Shown here piece after piece: positions 34,157-43,472 of a stretch of DNA of 64,000 bases. The notes beneath the pieces were generated by a model. The model ran no database searches. It was not told the origin of the DNA and saw only the letters and a list, made by a program, of their open reading frames with translations. Position 1 is the first letter of the stretch. Each line of letters begins with the position of its first letter. The stretch comes from Robertkochia solimangrovi (lineage in GTDB: Bacteria; Bacteroidota; Bacteroidia; Flavobacteriales; Flavobacteriaceae): assembly GCF_007279655.1 (NCBI RefSeq), contig NZ_QKWN01000012.1:92730-156729 (forward strand). The letters are read 5' to 3'. The position numbers and the translations under genes were made by a program.

Positions 34157-34175
34157 CAATAAATCATGAACAGAA

Positions 34176-35321
34176 ATGAGTAAAGAGCAGGTTTATCATT
34201 TAATTTTTAAATATTTATCAGGGGATATATCTGAATCGGAAAAGAATCAGCTTGCTGATTATCTTAAGGATCCTGTCAATAAAAAACGCTTCCGGCAATT
34301 GGTAAGAGCAGATTACCTGGCTGATTTAAAACTGGGTAATTATGACAGTGGTTCCCTCATGAAAGAAATACTCAATGCTTCAGAAAAAAGTAATGTACCT
34401 GTTAAAAGGATTAAATTTTCATCGATTCTTAAGTATGCCGCGATCCTGATACTTTTTGCTGGTGGAAGTTATCTATTGTATCTCCATAATGAGAATGATA
34501 ATTTGAGTACTGACATTAATTATAGCAAATACGTAACTATTGAATATGATGATGGTAAGATCGATTCAATAAATACTGATATGACCAGCGATTTAGTGAC
34601 CAGTAAGGGTCAGGTGATCGGTAAACAGGTAAGTACGAGAATAGCACTTTCAAACTTCGATATGTCAGTACCTCCGGTCACCAATACTTTACGGGTGCCT
34701 TATGGGCATATGATGGAACTTGCATTGAGTGATGGTACTTTGGTAATCTTGAACTCAGGTTCAACCCTTACTTTTCCGTCATATTTTAAGAATAGTGGAG
34801 CTCGCGAAATAATACTGGAGGGAGAGGCATATCTCGAAGTTTCCAAGGATTCTTTGAGACCCTTTCGTGTTCTTTCAGACAAGATAGATGTACAGGTATT
34901 GGGAACCCGATTCAATACTTCTGTTTATGAAGATGATGCGATCACTGCGGTGACACTTGAGGAGGGTAGTGTATTGGTAACTAGAGATGCAGATTCCATC
35001 AAGTTAGACCCCTTGGAACAGGCAACTCTGGTAGCAGGTCAAATGTATAAAAGACGTGTGAATGTTGATAGATTTACTTCATGGAAAGAGGGTAAACTGA
35101 TTTTTTATAATGATCGGTTTTCAGATGTTCAGAAGAAGATCGAACGTTACTATGCGGTTAAGATCATTAATGAATATCCTGAAATAAATGATCTTTTATA
35201 TACCGGAACCTTTGATGTGGAAACCATTGATGAACTGTTTCAGGCATTCCAACTAACGGTAGCCTTCAACTATGAAAAAGATAATGATGTAATAACCATT
35301 AAAAAACCAGCGCCTATGTAG
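34176..35321 (+). CDS. FecR-family anti-sigma factor
   Basis: This 381-residue protein has a cytoplasmic N-terminal anti-sigma domain (1-80, with LSGDISESEKNQLADYL), one membrane segment (about 84-103), a periplasmic FecR domain (about 165-265, TLRVPYGHMMELALSDGTLVILNSGSTLTFPS) and a C-terminal DUF4974 domain (about 305-375). In the family, the periplasmic part senses the occupied STN transporter and releases the sigma factor by proteolysis. It stands directly upstream of the STN-containing SusC gene (89 bases, including a hairpin). Confident. Confidence 0.95.
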   Translation: MSKEQVYHLIFKYLSGDISESEKNQLADYLKDPVNKKRFRQLVRADYLADLKLGNYDSGSLMKEILNASEKSNVPVKRIKFSSILKYAAILILFAGGSYLLYLHNENDNLSTDINYSKYVTIEYDDGKIDSINTDMTSDLVTSKGQVIGKQVSTRIALSNFDMSVPPVTNTLRVPYGHMMELALSDGTLVILNSGSTLTFPSYFKNSGAREIILEGEAYLEVSKDSLRPFRVLSDKIDVQVLGTRFNTSVYEDDAITAVTLEEGSVLVTRDADSIKLDPLEQATLVAGQMYKRRVNVDRFTSWKEGKLIFYNDRFSDVQKKIERYYAVKIINEYPEINDLLYTGTFDVETIDELFQAFQLTVAFNYEKDNDVITIKKPAPM

Positions 35322-35332
35322 ATTACTCAATC

Positions 35333-35363
35333 AAAAAAAGGAACCGTTGGCACCGATTCCTTT
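35333..35363 (+). terminator. Hairpin between fecR and susC
   Basis: AAAGGAA (35337-35343) pairs with TTCCTTT (35357-35363), with an inner CG/CG pair. Only a short T-run follows, so it may attenuate read-through or protect RNA instead of stopping all transcription. Confidence 0.45.
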
Positions 35364-35410
35364 ACTATGATTTCAGCAACTAGTTAAATAAACCAAAATC
35401 ATTCAAATTT

Positions 35411-38400
35411 ATGAAAAAAAAGTATGACATCTCAACATGCCATAAAATAGGCTTTAAGATGAAAATATCCCTACTACTTTGTATTTTATCACTTTTTCAG
35501 ATCCAGGCCGGATCCGGCGGACAGCTAACACGAATATCGATCGATATTCAGGGAGCTAGTTTACAGCAAATATTTGAGGAAGTTGAAGCAAAGACCGAAT
35601 ATAAGGTCTTGTTCAGAAATGATGATGTAAAGTACTTTGATGATATCACGATTACGGCTGAACAAATCCCCGTAGATGATATAATCATAAGAGCTCTAAA
35701 TGGTACAGGGCTTGCCTATAAAGTACTGGCAAATCAGATCGTGATTTATAAACCCAGTACCATACACGACCGTAGAAAGGAGAATACCACCGAAAGCAGA
35801 CAGGAGCAACGCAATATTACTGGTAATGTAACTTCAATGGACGGCGCACCTCTTTTCGGGGTAACTGTGGTTAACCAGAATACCGTTAAAGGGACCGTAA
35901 CTGATGAACTGGGGCAATATTCGATCAAGGCTTCGATAGGGGATAGCTTGTCATTCAGTTATTTGGGATACGTCACAGAAAAGAGGGTCATTGGAATTGA
36001 GGTGCGAATCGATCTGACTCTTGAAGAGGATATCAATGAACTGGAGGAAGTAATGATAGTATCCACCGGTTTTCAGAAAATCGAGAAAGCAAGTGCAACT
36101 GGATCCTTCAGCTCAGTGAAGGAAGAACAATTAGGAAAGCCATCAACCAATATTTCTTCCCGTTTAATAGGGGTAGTGCCCGGGGTACAGGCTTTTGTTG
36201 ATGAGAATGGCGATGCATCCTTTGAAATCCGCGGGCAGAGTAGTTTAAATGCCAATAGAGATCCACTTGTAGTCGTGGATGGTTTCCCGATACAGGGAGG
36301 GTTCAATTCCATAAACCCAAATGATGTGGAGACTGTTACCATATTAAAAGATGCGGCAGCGGCATCAATTTGGGGAGCTAAATCCTCTAATGGCGTAATT
36401 GTGGTAACCACTAAAAAATCTCATGGAAAATCACCGCTGAAAGTAGAGTTCTCAACCTTCACGCGATTTGCTGACAAACTCGATCTTGATTATGTGAATC
36501 CTCTGGCAACGTCTGAAGAGACCGTTGCATATGAAATCGAATCCTTTAATAACTGGAGAGCACCGATACCTGATCCGGTTGCTTTACCCTACTATTTTTT
36601 CAATTGGTCTGAAGTGGCGACAACGCTTCAACAGGCCAAATTGGGTAATATCCCGGAAAGCGAGCGGGACAGACTATTACAGCTTTACAGAACATCTTCC
36701 AATAAGGAACAGATTAGAAATAATCTGTTAGCAGCTCCTATGAGTAATCAGTATAATTTAAGTCTTTCAGGAGGAGGGGAAAGGATGAGTAATTTTCTTT
36801 CATTGATGTATGAGGAAAACCAATCTAATTATAAAGAAACCTATAGCAAAGAATACATGGTGAATTACCGAACCAATGCGGCGGTATTTAAATGGTTGGA
36901 TCTAAATGTATCTGCGATGCTCCAGAAACAGGAGTTTACTAATAACGGTGTTACCTTAAGCGATATTCAAGGCTTATCACCTTATGAAATGTTGATCGAT
37001 GAAACTGGGGGATTAAACAGTATAAATAGATATTATAAACCACTGCTGGATACCTATATTCCTCAGGGTGTTTTCCCGTTTGAAGATTGGGGATACAACC
37101 CCATTCAGGAAATTAATAATAGATCTGTAACTTCCGATCCCAGCAATATAAGATTGCAGGGAGGACTAACCTTTAAGATTCTGCCAGGTTTTAGCGTTAA
37201 CACCCGTTTGCAATATGAAAATATAAAGACCAGTGGGAAAGCGTACTATGGAGAAGAGACCTTCTATGTAAGAAATCTACTTAATACAACCTCTTCATGG
37301 GATATGGCGACAAATACAGTAACCCCTAATTTGCCTATTGGAGGTGTTTTAAGTCGCAGTAGCAGCGATCTGGAATCCTATAATTTCAGAGCACAGATAA
37401 ATTATGATCATCTTTTTAACCAAAAACATCGTATCAATTTCATTGGAGGTACCGAAATTATCGATACGAAAATCAAATCTTATGGATATCCGATTACATA
37501 TGGATATGACCCAGTAGCATTAACCTCGGGAATCTTTCCGAACGGAGCAACAGGCACCAGGAATTTTTTGGGACAATCTCAGACCTTTTCATATGCATCT
37601 TCGTTCTCGAAGTCTACGGACCGGTACTTTTCAACCTATGCGAATCTTACCTATACCTTCGATGATAAATATTCCTTATCCGGAAGTTTCAGAACGGATG
37701 CTTCGAATTTGATAACGGATGACCCCTCATTTCGATATGACCCATTCTGGTCAGCCGGTTTTTCCTGGCGTGCCGGTCAGGAAAATTTTTTGAAAGACAT
37801 TAATTGGTTAGCGGATCTTACGTTCAGGGGAAGTTATGGCTATAATGGAAATGTTGATAAATCGACATCCTTTAAACCGTTGATCAGTTATGCTTCAACG
37901 CCGAATATTTATACGGGAGATCAAACTGCAAGTATCAGCAATTTTGGAAATCCTTCACTTCGTTGGGAACGAACAAGGACAATAAATTTCGGACTTGATT
38001 TTTCTCTTTTTCGCCGTTCTGTGTTTGGCTCTGTGGATGTGTACAATAAGAAGAGTGAAGATCTTGTTGCCAGTATTTCTATTCCGGCTGCAAATGGAAC
38101 AGATACACAACGCTTCAATAATGCGTCGATGTTGAACAAAGGTATTGAAGTAGCAGTGGGCACCTCTATCCCTGTTATCGGAAATAAGGTCCGCTGGACA
38201 GGAAATATAAACTTTTCCTATAATGATAATGAGATCACAGACCTGTATGTGGTGAATTATAACGCCTACACAATGATACGTGGAGGATCCGCTTCCTATG
38301 TGGAAGGAAACAATGCACAATCGTTATGGACCATGATCTATGGAGGATTAGACGAAGATGGAAGACCAACACATTTAGGTCCGAATGATGAACAATATAA

Positions 38401-38944
38401 CTTTGTTTTGAGTTCTCTCCCGGGCAACGGACTCGATTACGTTGTAAATAAAGGTACTCTGGTTGCGCCTTATGTATTAGGTTTTACATCGGCTTTTGAT
38501 ATTTATGATTTCAATCTGTCGTTCATCGTAACCGGCAAATTCGGACATGTTTTTAAGAGACAGGCATTTAATTATCCTTCGCTGTTTACTACGAAATCGT
38601 TACCCAACAGCAGTCTCTCTGAAATTCGAAATTCAGATCCGTCAGAAGTGATTCCGTTACCTACGACTCCTGATGAATCCATGTACTATTTATGGGATCG
38701 TTACTATCCATATATGGATTACCTGGCCACCAATGCCTCCCATATCAGAATGCAGGAGATCAACCTGACCTATAATCTGCCACTTGACAGAATCATGAGA
38801 TCTAATGCTAAAGTACAGTTCACTTTACAAGCCAACAATGTTTTTACGATTCTGGCTAATAATTATGGTGAAGATCCTGAATATCCGCTGGGTACCATTA
38901 ACCCACAACCCACGATAACCTTAGGAACAAAATTTACATTCTAA
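35411..38944 (+). CDS. SusC-family TonB-dependent transducer with STN domain
   Basis: The 1177-residue protein has the long n-region signal typical of this group (second Met at residue 17: MKISLLLCILSLFQIQA). It is followed by an STN domain (about 43-113, with IFEEVEAKTEYKVLF), a carboxypeptidase-regulatory-like domain (about 135-215), a plug (about 225-335, PSTNISSRLIGVVPGVQ, DAAAASIWGAKSSNGVIVV) and a barrel ending KFTF. The STN domain links import to the FecR/ECF pair directly upstream. The ligand is unknown. No glycoside hydrolase follows, only SusD and a thioredoxin-like protein, so the substrate need not be a polysaccharide. Confidence 0.95.
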   Translation: MKKKYDISTCHKIGFKMKISLLLCILSLFQIQAGSGGQLTRISIDIQGASLQQIFEEVEAKTEYKVLFRNDDVKYFDDITITAEQIPVDDIIIRALNGTGLAYKVLANQIVIYKPSTIHDRRKENTTESRQEQRNITGNVTSMDGAPLFGVTVVNQNTVKGTVTDELGQYSIKASIGDSLSFSYLGYVTEKRVIGIEVRIDLTLEEDINELEEVMIVSTGFQKIEKASATGSFSSVKEEQLGKPSTNISSRLIGVVPGVQAFVDENGDASFEIRGQSSLNANRDPLVVVDGFPIQGGFNSINPNDVETVTILKDAAAASIWGAKSSNGVIVVTTKKSHGKSPLKVEFSTFTRFADKLDLDYVNPLATSEETVAYEIESFNNWRAPIPDPVALPYYFFNWSEVATTLQQAKLGNIPESERDRLLQLYRTSSNKEQIRNNLLAAPMSNQYNLSLSGGGERMSNFLSLMYEENQSNYKETYSKEYMVNYRTNAAVFKWLDLNVSAMLQKQEFTNNGVTLSDIQGLSPYEMLIDETGGLNSINRYYKPLLDTYIPQGVFPFEDWGYNPIQEINNRSVTSDPSNIRLQGGLTFKILPGFSVNTRLQYENIKTSGKAYYGEETFYVRNLLNTTSSWDMATNTVTPNLPIGGVLSRSSSDLESYNFRAQINYDHLFNQKHRINFIGGTEIIDTKIKSYGYPITYGYDPVALTSGIFPNGATGTRNFLGQSQTFSYASSFSKSTDRYFSTYANLTYTFDDKYSLSGSFRTDASNLITDDPSFRYDPFWSAGFSWRAGQENFLKDINWLADLTFRGSYGYNGNVDKSTSFKPLISYASTPNIYTGDQTASISNFGNPSLRWERTRTINFGLDFSLFRRSVFGSVDVYNKKSEDLVASISIPAANGTDTQRFNNASMLNKGIEVAVGTSIPVIGNKVRWTGNINFSYNDNEITDLYVVNYNAYTMIRGGSASYVEGNNAQSLWTMIYGGLDEDGRPTHLGPNDEQYNFVLSSLPGNGLDYVVNKGTLVAPYVLGFTSAFDIYDFNLSFIVTGKFGHVFKRQAFNYPSLFTTKSLPNSSLSEIRNSDPSEVIPLPTTPDESMYYLWDRYYPYMDYLATNASHIRMQEINLTYNLPLDRIMRSNAKVQFTLQANNVFTILANNYGEDPEYPLGTINPQPTITLGTKFTF

Positions 38945-38963
38945 CAAATGCAATAAAAAGAAA

Positions 38964-40490
38964 ATGGAAAAATCTATCTACTATATAAGACATGTTGTTG
39001 CTATTATCCTGTTTCAGTTCTTACTGGTATCCTGTAATGATTTTCTGGATGAAGCCCCTTCGGTAACACGGAATGCGGCCATTCAAACAGCTGCAGATAT
39101 TGAGGCTCTGTTAAATAATTATTCGTCTTTTAATGAGGAGTCGAACCTCGCAGCGATCTATGGTCATGATGATTTTGCATTACCGATAAATCTTTATGAT
39201 CGCAGTCCTAGAATTTTTACAATGAGTTTGATTCAAAATATGACCTGGGATATTGATAATATAGTGCTTCAGAATAATAATTTTTGGAATTCAGAATATA
39301 CCAAAATTTTCACCGCAAATGTGATTCTCGAGAGTATCGATGAAGTTGATGCCACTGATGCGGAGAGAACACAATTGAGCAGTGAGGCACATTTTATTCG
39401 CGCTTACAGTTATTTTCAATTGGTTAATACCTTTTGTATGCCTTATAATTTAGCCAATGCAGGTGAATTAGGTTTGCCGCTGAAAACACTGCCTAACTAT
39501 GAACAATCACTTGATCGTAATAATTTAGGTCAAACCTATGATTTTATCGAGGATGATATTCAAATAGCTCTGGATCTGGATGTCGACATAGATCCGTCTG
39601 ATCAAAAAATCTATAGAGCGAATACGGCTGCAGTGAATGCATTGGCTGCAAGATTTTATTTGGCAAAACAGGATTATGAGCAGGCATTGCAATACGCAGA
39701 AATCGCCATCGCCAATCATCCCGGGCTACTGGATTATAACACAGACATGCGTTATGGAATGTCTGAAAGCTATGTCCTGGATTCCGGAACCTCCTCGGAA
39801 CAAACCGTGGAGGTGGAGTATCCTTATACGCATGATAATCAAACCGACCCTTCCGATCGCCTGAACTGGAAGGAATATATGTATTTCAGAACACTTTATA
39901 ATGGAAGCTGGTGGTTTGTTCCAAGTCAGGAACTGCTCGATCTTTATGATCATGAAAATGATTTGCGCTATCGATATCACATGGTTGAAGGGTATTCCTA
40001 TAACCGAGGGATGACCAACCCATCGCTGGCCTACCCGGGTTATGTTTTTTTCTATAAATCGCATTTGCCGAACGGACCCACGATTGCAGAAATGTACCTT
40101 CTAAAAGCCGAATGTCAGGCAAGAACTGGAGATCTTTCCGGAGCTTTGGAGACCATTAATATTCTATATATGCATCGCACGCTGCCGGGAACACCCTTGC
40201 TTTCTGCTTCTGGTGCTGAAGATGTCTTAAGTGTGGTATTGGAAGAACGAAGAAGAGAAATGCCTTTTACACAGCGATTTTTTGATATAAAGAGATTTTC
40301 AGTAAATGAAACGACTTCTGATGATGTGGTACTGGAACGAACTTTTTATCCATACACCGCCACGGGGGTTTCCACAGGTGAACCTTTGATGATCTATGAG
40401 TTGCCTTTGGGGTCGAGAAGATATGCTGTTCCAATTCCTGCTGAAGAGATTCAGTCGAGTCAGGGACAAATTGAACAGAACCCATATTAA
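38964..40490 (+). CDS. SusD/RagB-family lipoprotein (partner of STN-SusC)
   Basis: The 508-residue lipoprotein starts with a signal ending LVSC and then NDFLDEAPS, the standard SusD opening. TPR-like helices include AHFIRAYSYFQLVNTF and ALAARFYLAKQDYEQALQYAEIAI. The C-terminal region has EMYLLKAECQARTGDLSGALETIN and LEERRREMPFTQRFFDIKRF. It lies 19 bases after susC and 11 before the TlpA-like gene. It should cap the outer face of the SusC barrel. It is not closely similar to the other SusD in this window. Confidence 0.95.
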   Translation: MEKSIYYIRHVVAIILFQFLLVSCNDFLDEAPSVTRNAAIQTAADIEALLNNYSSFNEESNLAAIYGHDDFALPINLYDRSPRIFTMSLIQNMTWDIDNIVLQNNNFWNSEYTKIFTANVILESIDEVDATDAERTQLSSEAHFIRAYSYFQLVNTFCMPYNLANAGELGLPLKTLPNYEQSLDRNNLGQTYDFIEDDIQIALDLDVDIDPSDQKIYRANTAAVNALAARFYLAKQDYEQALQYAEIAIANHPGLLDYNTDMRYGMSESYVLDSGTSSEQTVEVEYPYTHDNQTDPSDRLNWKEYMYFRTLYNGSWWFVPSQELLDLYDHENDLRYRYHMVEGYSYNRGMTNPSLAYPGYVFFYKSHLPNGPTIAEMYLLKAECQARTGDLSGALETINILYMHRTLPGTPLLSASGAEDVLSVVLEERRREMPFTQRFFDIKRFSVNETTSDDVVLERTFYPYTATGVSTGEPLMIYELPLGSRRYAVPIPAEEIQSSQGQIEQNPY

Positions 40491-40501
40491 ATATTGTAAC
40501 T

Positions 40502-41908
40502 ATGAAAAATTTTTTATTAGGGATAACTGCATATTTAGGTTTGTTTTCATCCTTATTCGGACAAGATATAAAAGGATCGGTAGGAGAAGGTTATAAATCG
40601 CTTCTCCTTACCGGAGGATCAAAGATCATCGAGATCGAAACAAATACGAAAGGGGAATTTTCTTTTACGTATGATAAATCGATAACTGGATTGCGCGAAT
40701 TTGTAGCAGATCGCTTGGTATTTCCTGTTTACCTGCCTGGCGAAAACGATTTGATTATTGAAATACCCGAGAAGCAAAGTGATGCGCTGAAAACCTTAAA
40801 GCTTATTGGGGTTGAAGGAGATAATTCAGGATTGATCAGGCAACTTTTAAATTACCAGATCGAAAGAGATGAGAAATTTCCTTTGATTGAGGCGCAACTT
40901 TTCAGGGAAGGACCTAAAAACTTTGAAAGACTCATGAATGAGCGTCTTCAGAATATCCTTGATTTTACAGAAAGTTTTATAAAGGAGCAGAAGATTCGGG
41001 ATCCGCATACCAGAGAATATTTGAAGCTCAGAGAACTCGTAGATGCACATTATTTGTTCTATTACTACCCCTCTGATCATAAAAGGTTCGTTCCCGAACA
41101 TAAGGATACAATTCCTTCAAATTTCAGAGATTACTATAAGGGTAAGATCCCGCTCGATGACATAGCGATGTATAAGTCCAGTTCAAAATATGCTATGTAT
41201 GTTCGCACAATACTTTTGAGAAAAGCAGATGATCGAATGCCGGATTCAATTCAGCCACGTTCCTTAGCTTATTATAAAGCGCAATATGAAGCCATAAAGA
41301 GTCTTGAAATTTCTGATTATCTCAACAGAGAACTGATGACTAAATTCTGTATCGATTATGCAAATAATACAGATCCGGAAGTGCGAAAATTTCTCACACA
41401 GATTATAGAATCTGAAAATGCATCTGGAATTCTTTATGAAAGATGGTTGGAATTCGTCAAGAATGACACCTCCCTGAAGAAAGGAGAGCAGGCGCCTGAT
41501 TTTACCTATAATGACGTAAACGGAAATCCGGTATCATTGTCAGATTTTAAAGGGAAAATTGTTTACATAGATCTATGGGCTACATGGTGTGGTCCATGCC
41601 TGCGGGAATTACCCGCATTGAAACAAGTAAAGGAGAAATTCAGGGATCGAGAAATTGTGTTTATCGGGATCTCTCTTGATGATGATCACGATGCATGGGT
41701 TAAAAAAGTAAATGCAAATGAAGGAGATTTGCTTTCCGGTGTTCAATTAGCTACCGGATCCTTTGAATGTCAATTGAACACAGATTATAATCTAAATGGA
41801 ATTCCCCATTATATCCTTATCGGAAAAGATGGAGAACTTTTGGAAAAAAAAGCTCCCAGACCTTCCCATCCTGAGCTGATGGACCTGCTTGAATCAAGTT
41901 TGCAATAG
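40502..41908 (+). CDS. TlpA-like thioredoxin-fold protein with helical N-terminal domain
   Basis: This 468-residue exported protein (signal MKNFLLGITAYLGLFSSLFGQ) has a beta-rich segment (20-105), a long helical region (105-320) and a C-terminal thioredoxin domain of the TlpA/ResA type (about 325-465), with APDFTYNDVNGNPVSLSDFKG and the active site C363-GP-C366. The cis-Pro loop appears as NGIPHYILIG. It would act as a periplasmic thiol-disulfide reductase. Such proteins often end Bacteroidota ECF-FecR-SusCD operons, but what they reduce is not known. A terminator follows 50 bases downstream. Confidence 0.9.
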   Translation: MKNFLLGITAYLGLFSSLFGQDIKGSVGEGYKSLLLTGGSKIIEIETNTKGEFSFTYDKSITGLREFVADRLVFPVYLPGENDLIIEIPEKQSDALKTLKLIGVEGDNSGLIRQLLNYQIERDEKFPLIEAQLFREGPKNFERLMNERLQNILDFTESFIKEQKIRDPHTREYLKLRELVDAHYLFYYYPSDHKRFVPEHKDTIPSNFRDYYKGKIPLDDIAMYKSSSKYAMYVRTILLRKADDRMPDSIQPRSLAYYKAQYEAIKSLEISDYLNRELMTKFCIDYANNTDPEVRKFLTQIIESENASGILYERWLEFVKNDTSLKKGEQAPDFTYNDVNGNPVSLSDFKGKIVYIDLWATWCGPCLRELPALKQVKEKFRDREIVFIGISLDDDHDAWVKKVNANEGDLLSGVQLATGSFECQLNTDYNLNGIPHYILIGKDGELLEKKAPRPSHPELMDLLESSLQ

Positions 41909-41957
41909 TATTTTGATACATAAGTTAATTGTGATTTAGTTAGGTGTTTTACATTGA

Positions 41958-41991
41958 AAAAAGGAGGTGCTATTTCTGGCACCTCCTTTTT
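41958..41991. terminator. Bidirectional terminator between TlpA-like and lipoprotein genes
   Basis: AAAAAGGAGGTGC (41958-41970) pairs fully with GCACCTCCTTTTT (41979-41991). It has T-runs on both strands, as needed for the two converging genes. Confidence 0.9.
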
Positions 41992-42006
41992 GATTTTAAC
42001 ATCTTT

Positions 42007-42588
42007 TTACGGTACAAAACAAGCTTCAGCCGGTACTTCCGGATTCATGGCCATAAAAATTCCGGAGGGATTTGGCTTTTTGATCCAGCAGTGAAGTGTC
42101 CAGAGACTTAAATCTGAATTGTAAGACCAAACATCAGCGTCTCCGGAGAATCCTTCCGGAGGACTCGTTGGATCAGATGATGGGATGAGGTATTCAACTC
42201 CTACAGCTACCGGGTCTCCATTAGGAGCACAAGAGATCAGGATGGCTTCAGGTTGGTCGATTACGAACTCTCCGTCCAGCAGGTAGTCCATATTTCCATA
42301 ATGATATCCCATATTTACCCACCAGTCGGTAAGCTGTGCATTCCAGCCTGCATCCATCACATCTTCAAAAGTTCGGATATTGGCCAGTGTAGTACGTAAT
42401 AGACTTAATTCTTTGGCCACTTTAGGATTGTCAGCCACAAATCCCAGTCCTTTTAATGAAACCTCATCCTTAGAATCGATGAGTTGAGATGCTTCTGCTG
42501 GAATGGGTTCTGCAAGATCAGAAACATCTGTTGAGCAGGAACATAAAAACAGAATCAGGGCCGGCAAAATTAGTTTGGTTGTTTTCAT
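42007..42588 (-). CDS. Hypothetical lipoprotein
   Basis: The 193-residue protein has a lipoprotein signal (MKTTKLILPALILFLCSCSTD). The mature part is acidic and Pro-rich, with WWVNMGYHYGNMDYLL in the middle and three Cys in the second half (ISCAPNG, LHCWIKK, EACFVP) that could form disulfides outside the cell. I do not recognise the family. The gene is alone, converging on the TlpA-like operon, with a 373-base gap upstream. Confidence 0.72.
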   Translation of the reverse strand: MKTTKLILPALILFLCSCSTDVSDLAEPIPAEASQLIDSKDEVSLKGLGFVADNPKVAKELSLLRTTLANIRTFEDVMDAGWNAQLTDWWVNMGYHYGNMDYLLDGEFVIDQPEAILISCAPNGDPVAVGVEYLIPSSDPTSPPEGFSGDADVWSYNSDLSLWTLHCWIKKPNPSGIFMAMNPEVPAEACFVP

Positions 42589-42961
42589 AATGACATTGTT
42601 TATTTGGTTTATTTACCGAAGTTACGGCGTGTAATTATCTGATAGTGAAACAAATAACCCAACTACTGTCACATATCGATCATAATCTGTATGCTGGTTA
42701 AGATTCAGTTGGATCCCTGACATCTAAATAGGTATCTGACAGGCGGCTGGGACTTCCCGGTTTTGTTTCTTAATTCTTTAAAGTCTTTAAATAGAGAGCG
42801 GGATATCTTAAAATTTTACGTTCATCGATTTTATAAGTATCTGTAGTACAATATTTTTAGAGCTTGAAGGTTCTTTTTAGGTTCGTAAGAATTAATAGGG
42901 GAGAAATTGACATACCGCCTGGCTGTTCTTTCCTGCAGTAACAAACTTTATACAAGTAATC
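42589..42961. other. Divergent intergenic region, no gene seen
   Basis: The 373 bases separate the lipoprotein gene (minus) and the MORN-repeat gene (plus). I find no open frame of note, no RNA gene and no convincing -33/-7 pair, although AT-rich tracts around 42770-42870 could hold promoters. Confidence 0.4.
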
Positions 42962-43405
42962 ATGAAGATCTTCTGTTTATTTTTTGTGATGCTGCTTGCC
43001 TCTTATTCCTATAGCCAGGATCCGGATCAGCCGGATTGTAATTGTGCTGAGCTTACATTCAAAGGAAAGACCGGTAAGTCGGCATATAAGGGAAATATTC
43101 CCTTTTCCGGTATATGTGAAAAAACCCGAAGTGGTGCTATTATTCAGCAATCCGAATTTCAAAATGGTCAACTGGATGGAGAAACTAAGAACTATTATCC
43201 GAATGGTATTGTAAAAGAAACCTATACCTACAGTAAGAACCAAAAGCATGGTGTTTATCAACGTTATAATGATGAAGGTAAATTATTGACCGAAGGTTGG
43301 TACCTTAATGATCTTAAGCATGGAGAATGGTCTTATTATAACCCGAAGACAGGTATTGTTCTAAAAGTTTTGCATTTTGAATTCGGAAAACAAACCGATG
43401 AATAA
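42962..43405 (+). CDS. Secreted MORN-repeat (YwqK-type) protein
   Basis: The 147-residue protein has a signal peptide (MKIFCLFFVMLLASYSYSQ) and MORN-like repeats: FQNGQLDGETKNYYPNGIVKE, YSKNQKHGVYQRYNDEGKLLTEG and YLNDLKHGEWSYYNPKTG. Each repeat is a two-stranded hairpin with the G-x-x-x-x-Y pattern. A short Cys pair (CNCAE, then GICEK) precedes the repeats. The bacterial group is often labelled as a YwqK antitoxin, but nothing here points to a toxin system, because no toxin gene is adjacent and the protein is exported. Role unknown. Confidence 0.85.
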   Translation: MKIFCLFFVMLLASYSYSQDPDQPDCNCAELTFKGKTGKSAYKGNIPFSGICEKTRSGAIIQQSEFQNGQLDGETKNYYPNGIVKETYTYSKNQKHGVYQRYNDEGKLLTEGWYLNDLKHGEWSYYNPKTGIVLKVLHFEFGKQTDE

Positions 43406-43440
43406 ACGAAACTTACGGGGTGATAATTTAATTTTTTTCA

Positions 43441-43472
43441 GATGATCATCCGAGATCATCGATCTTTTTTTC
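43441..43472 (+). terminator. Possible terminator of the MORN gene
   Basis: GATGATC (43441-43447) pairs with GATCATC (43454-43460), and T8 follows after four bases. It overlaps the 3' end of the convergent permease gene. Confidence 0.4.

Noticed and set aside
42962..43405. Toxin-antitoxin role for the MORN/YwqK-type protein
   Set aside because: The protein has a signal peptide and no toxin gene is adjacent; the label comes only from family naming.
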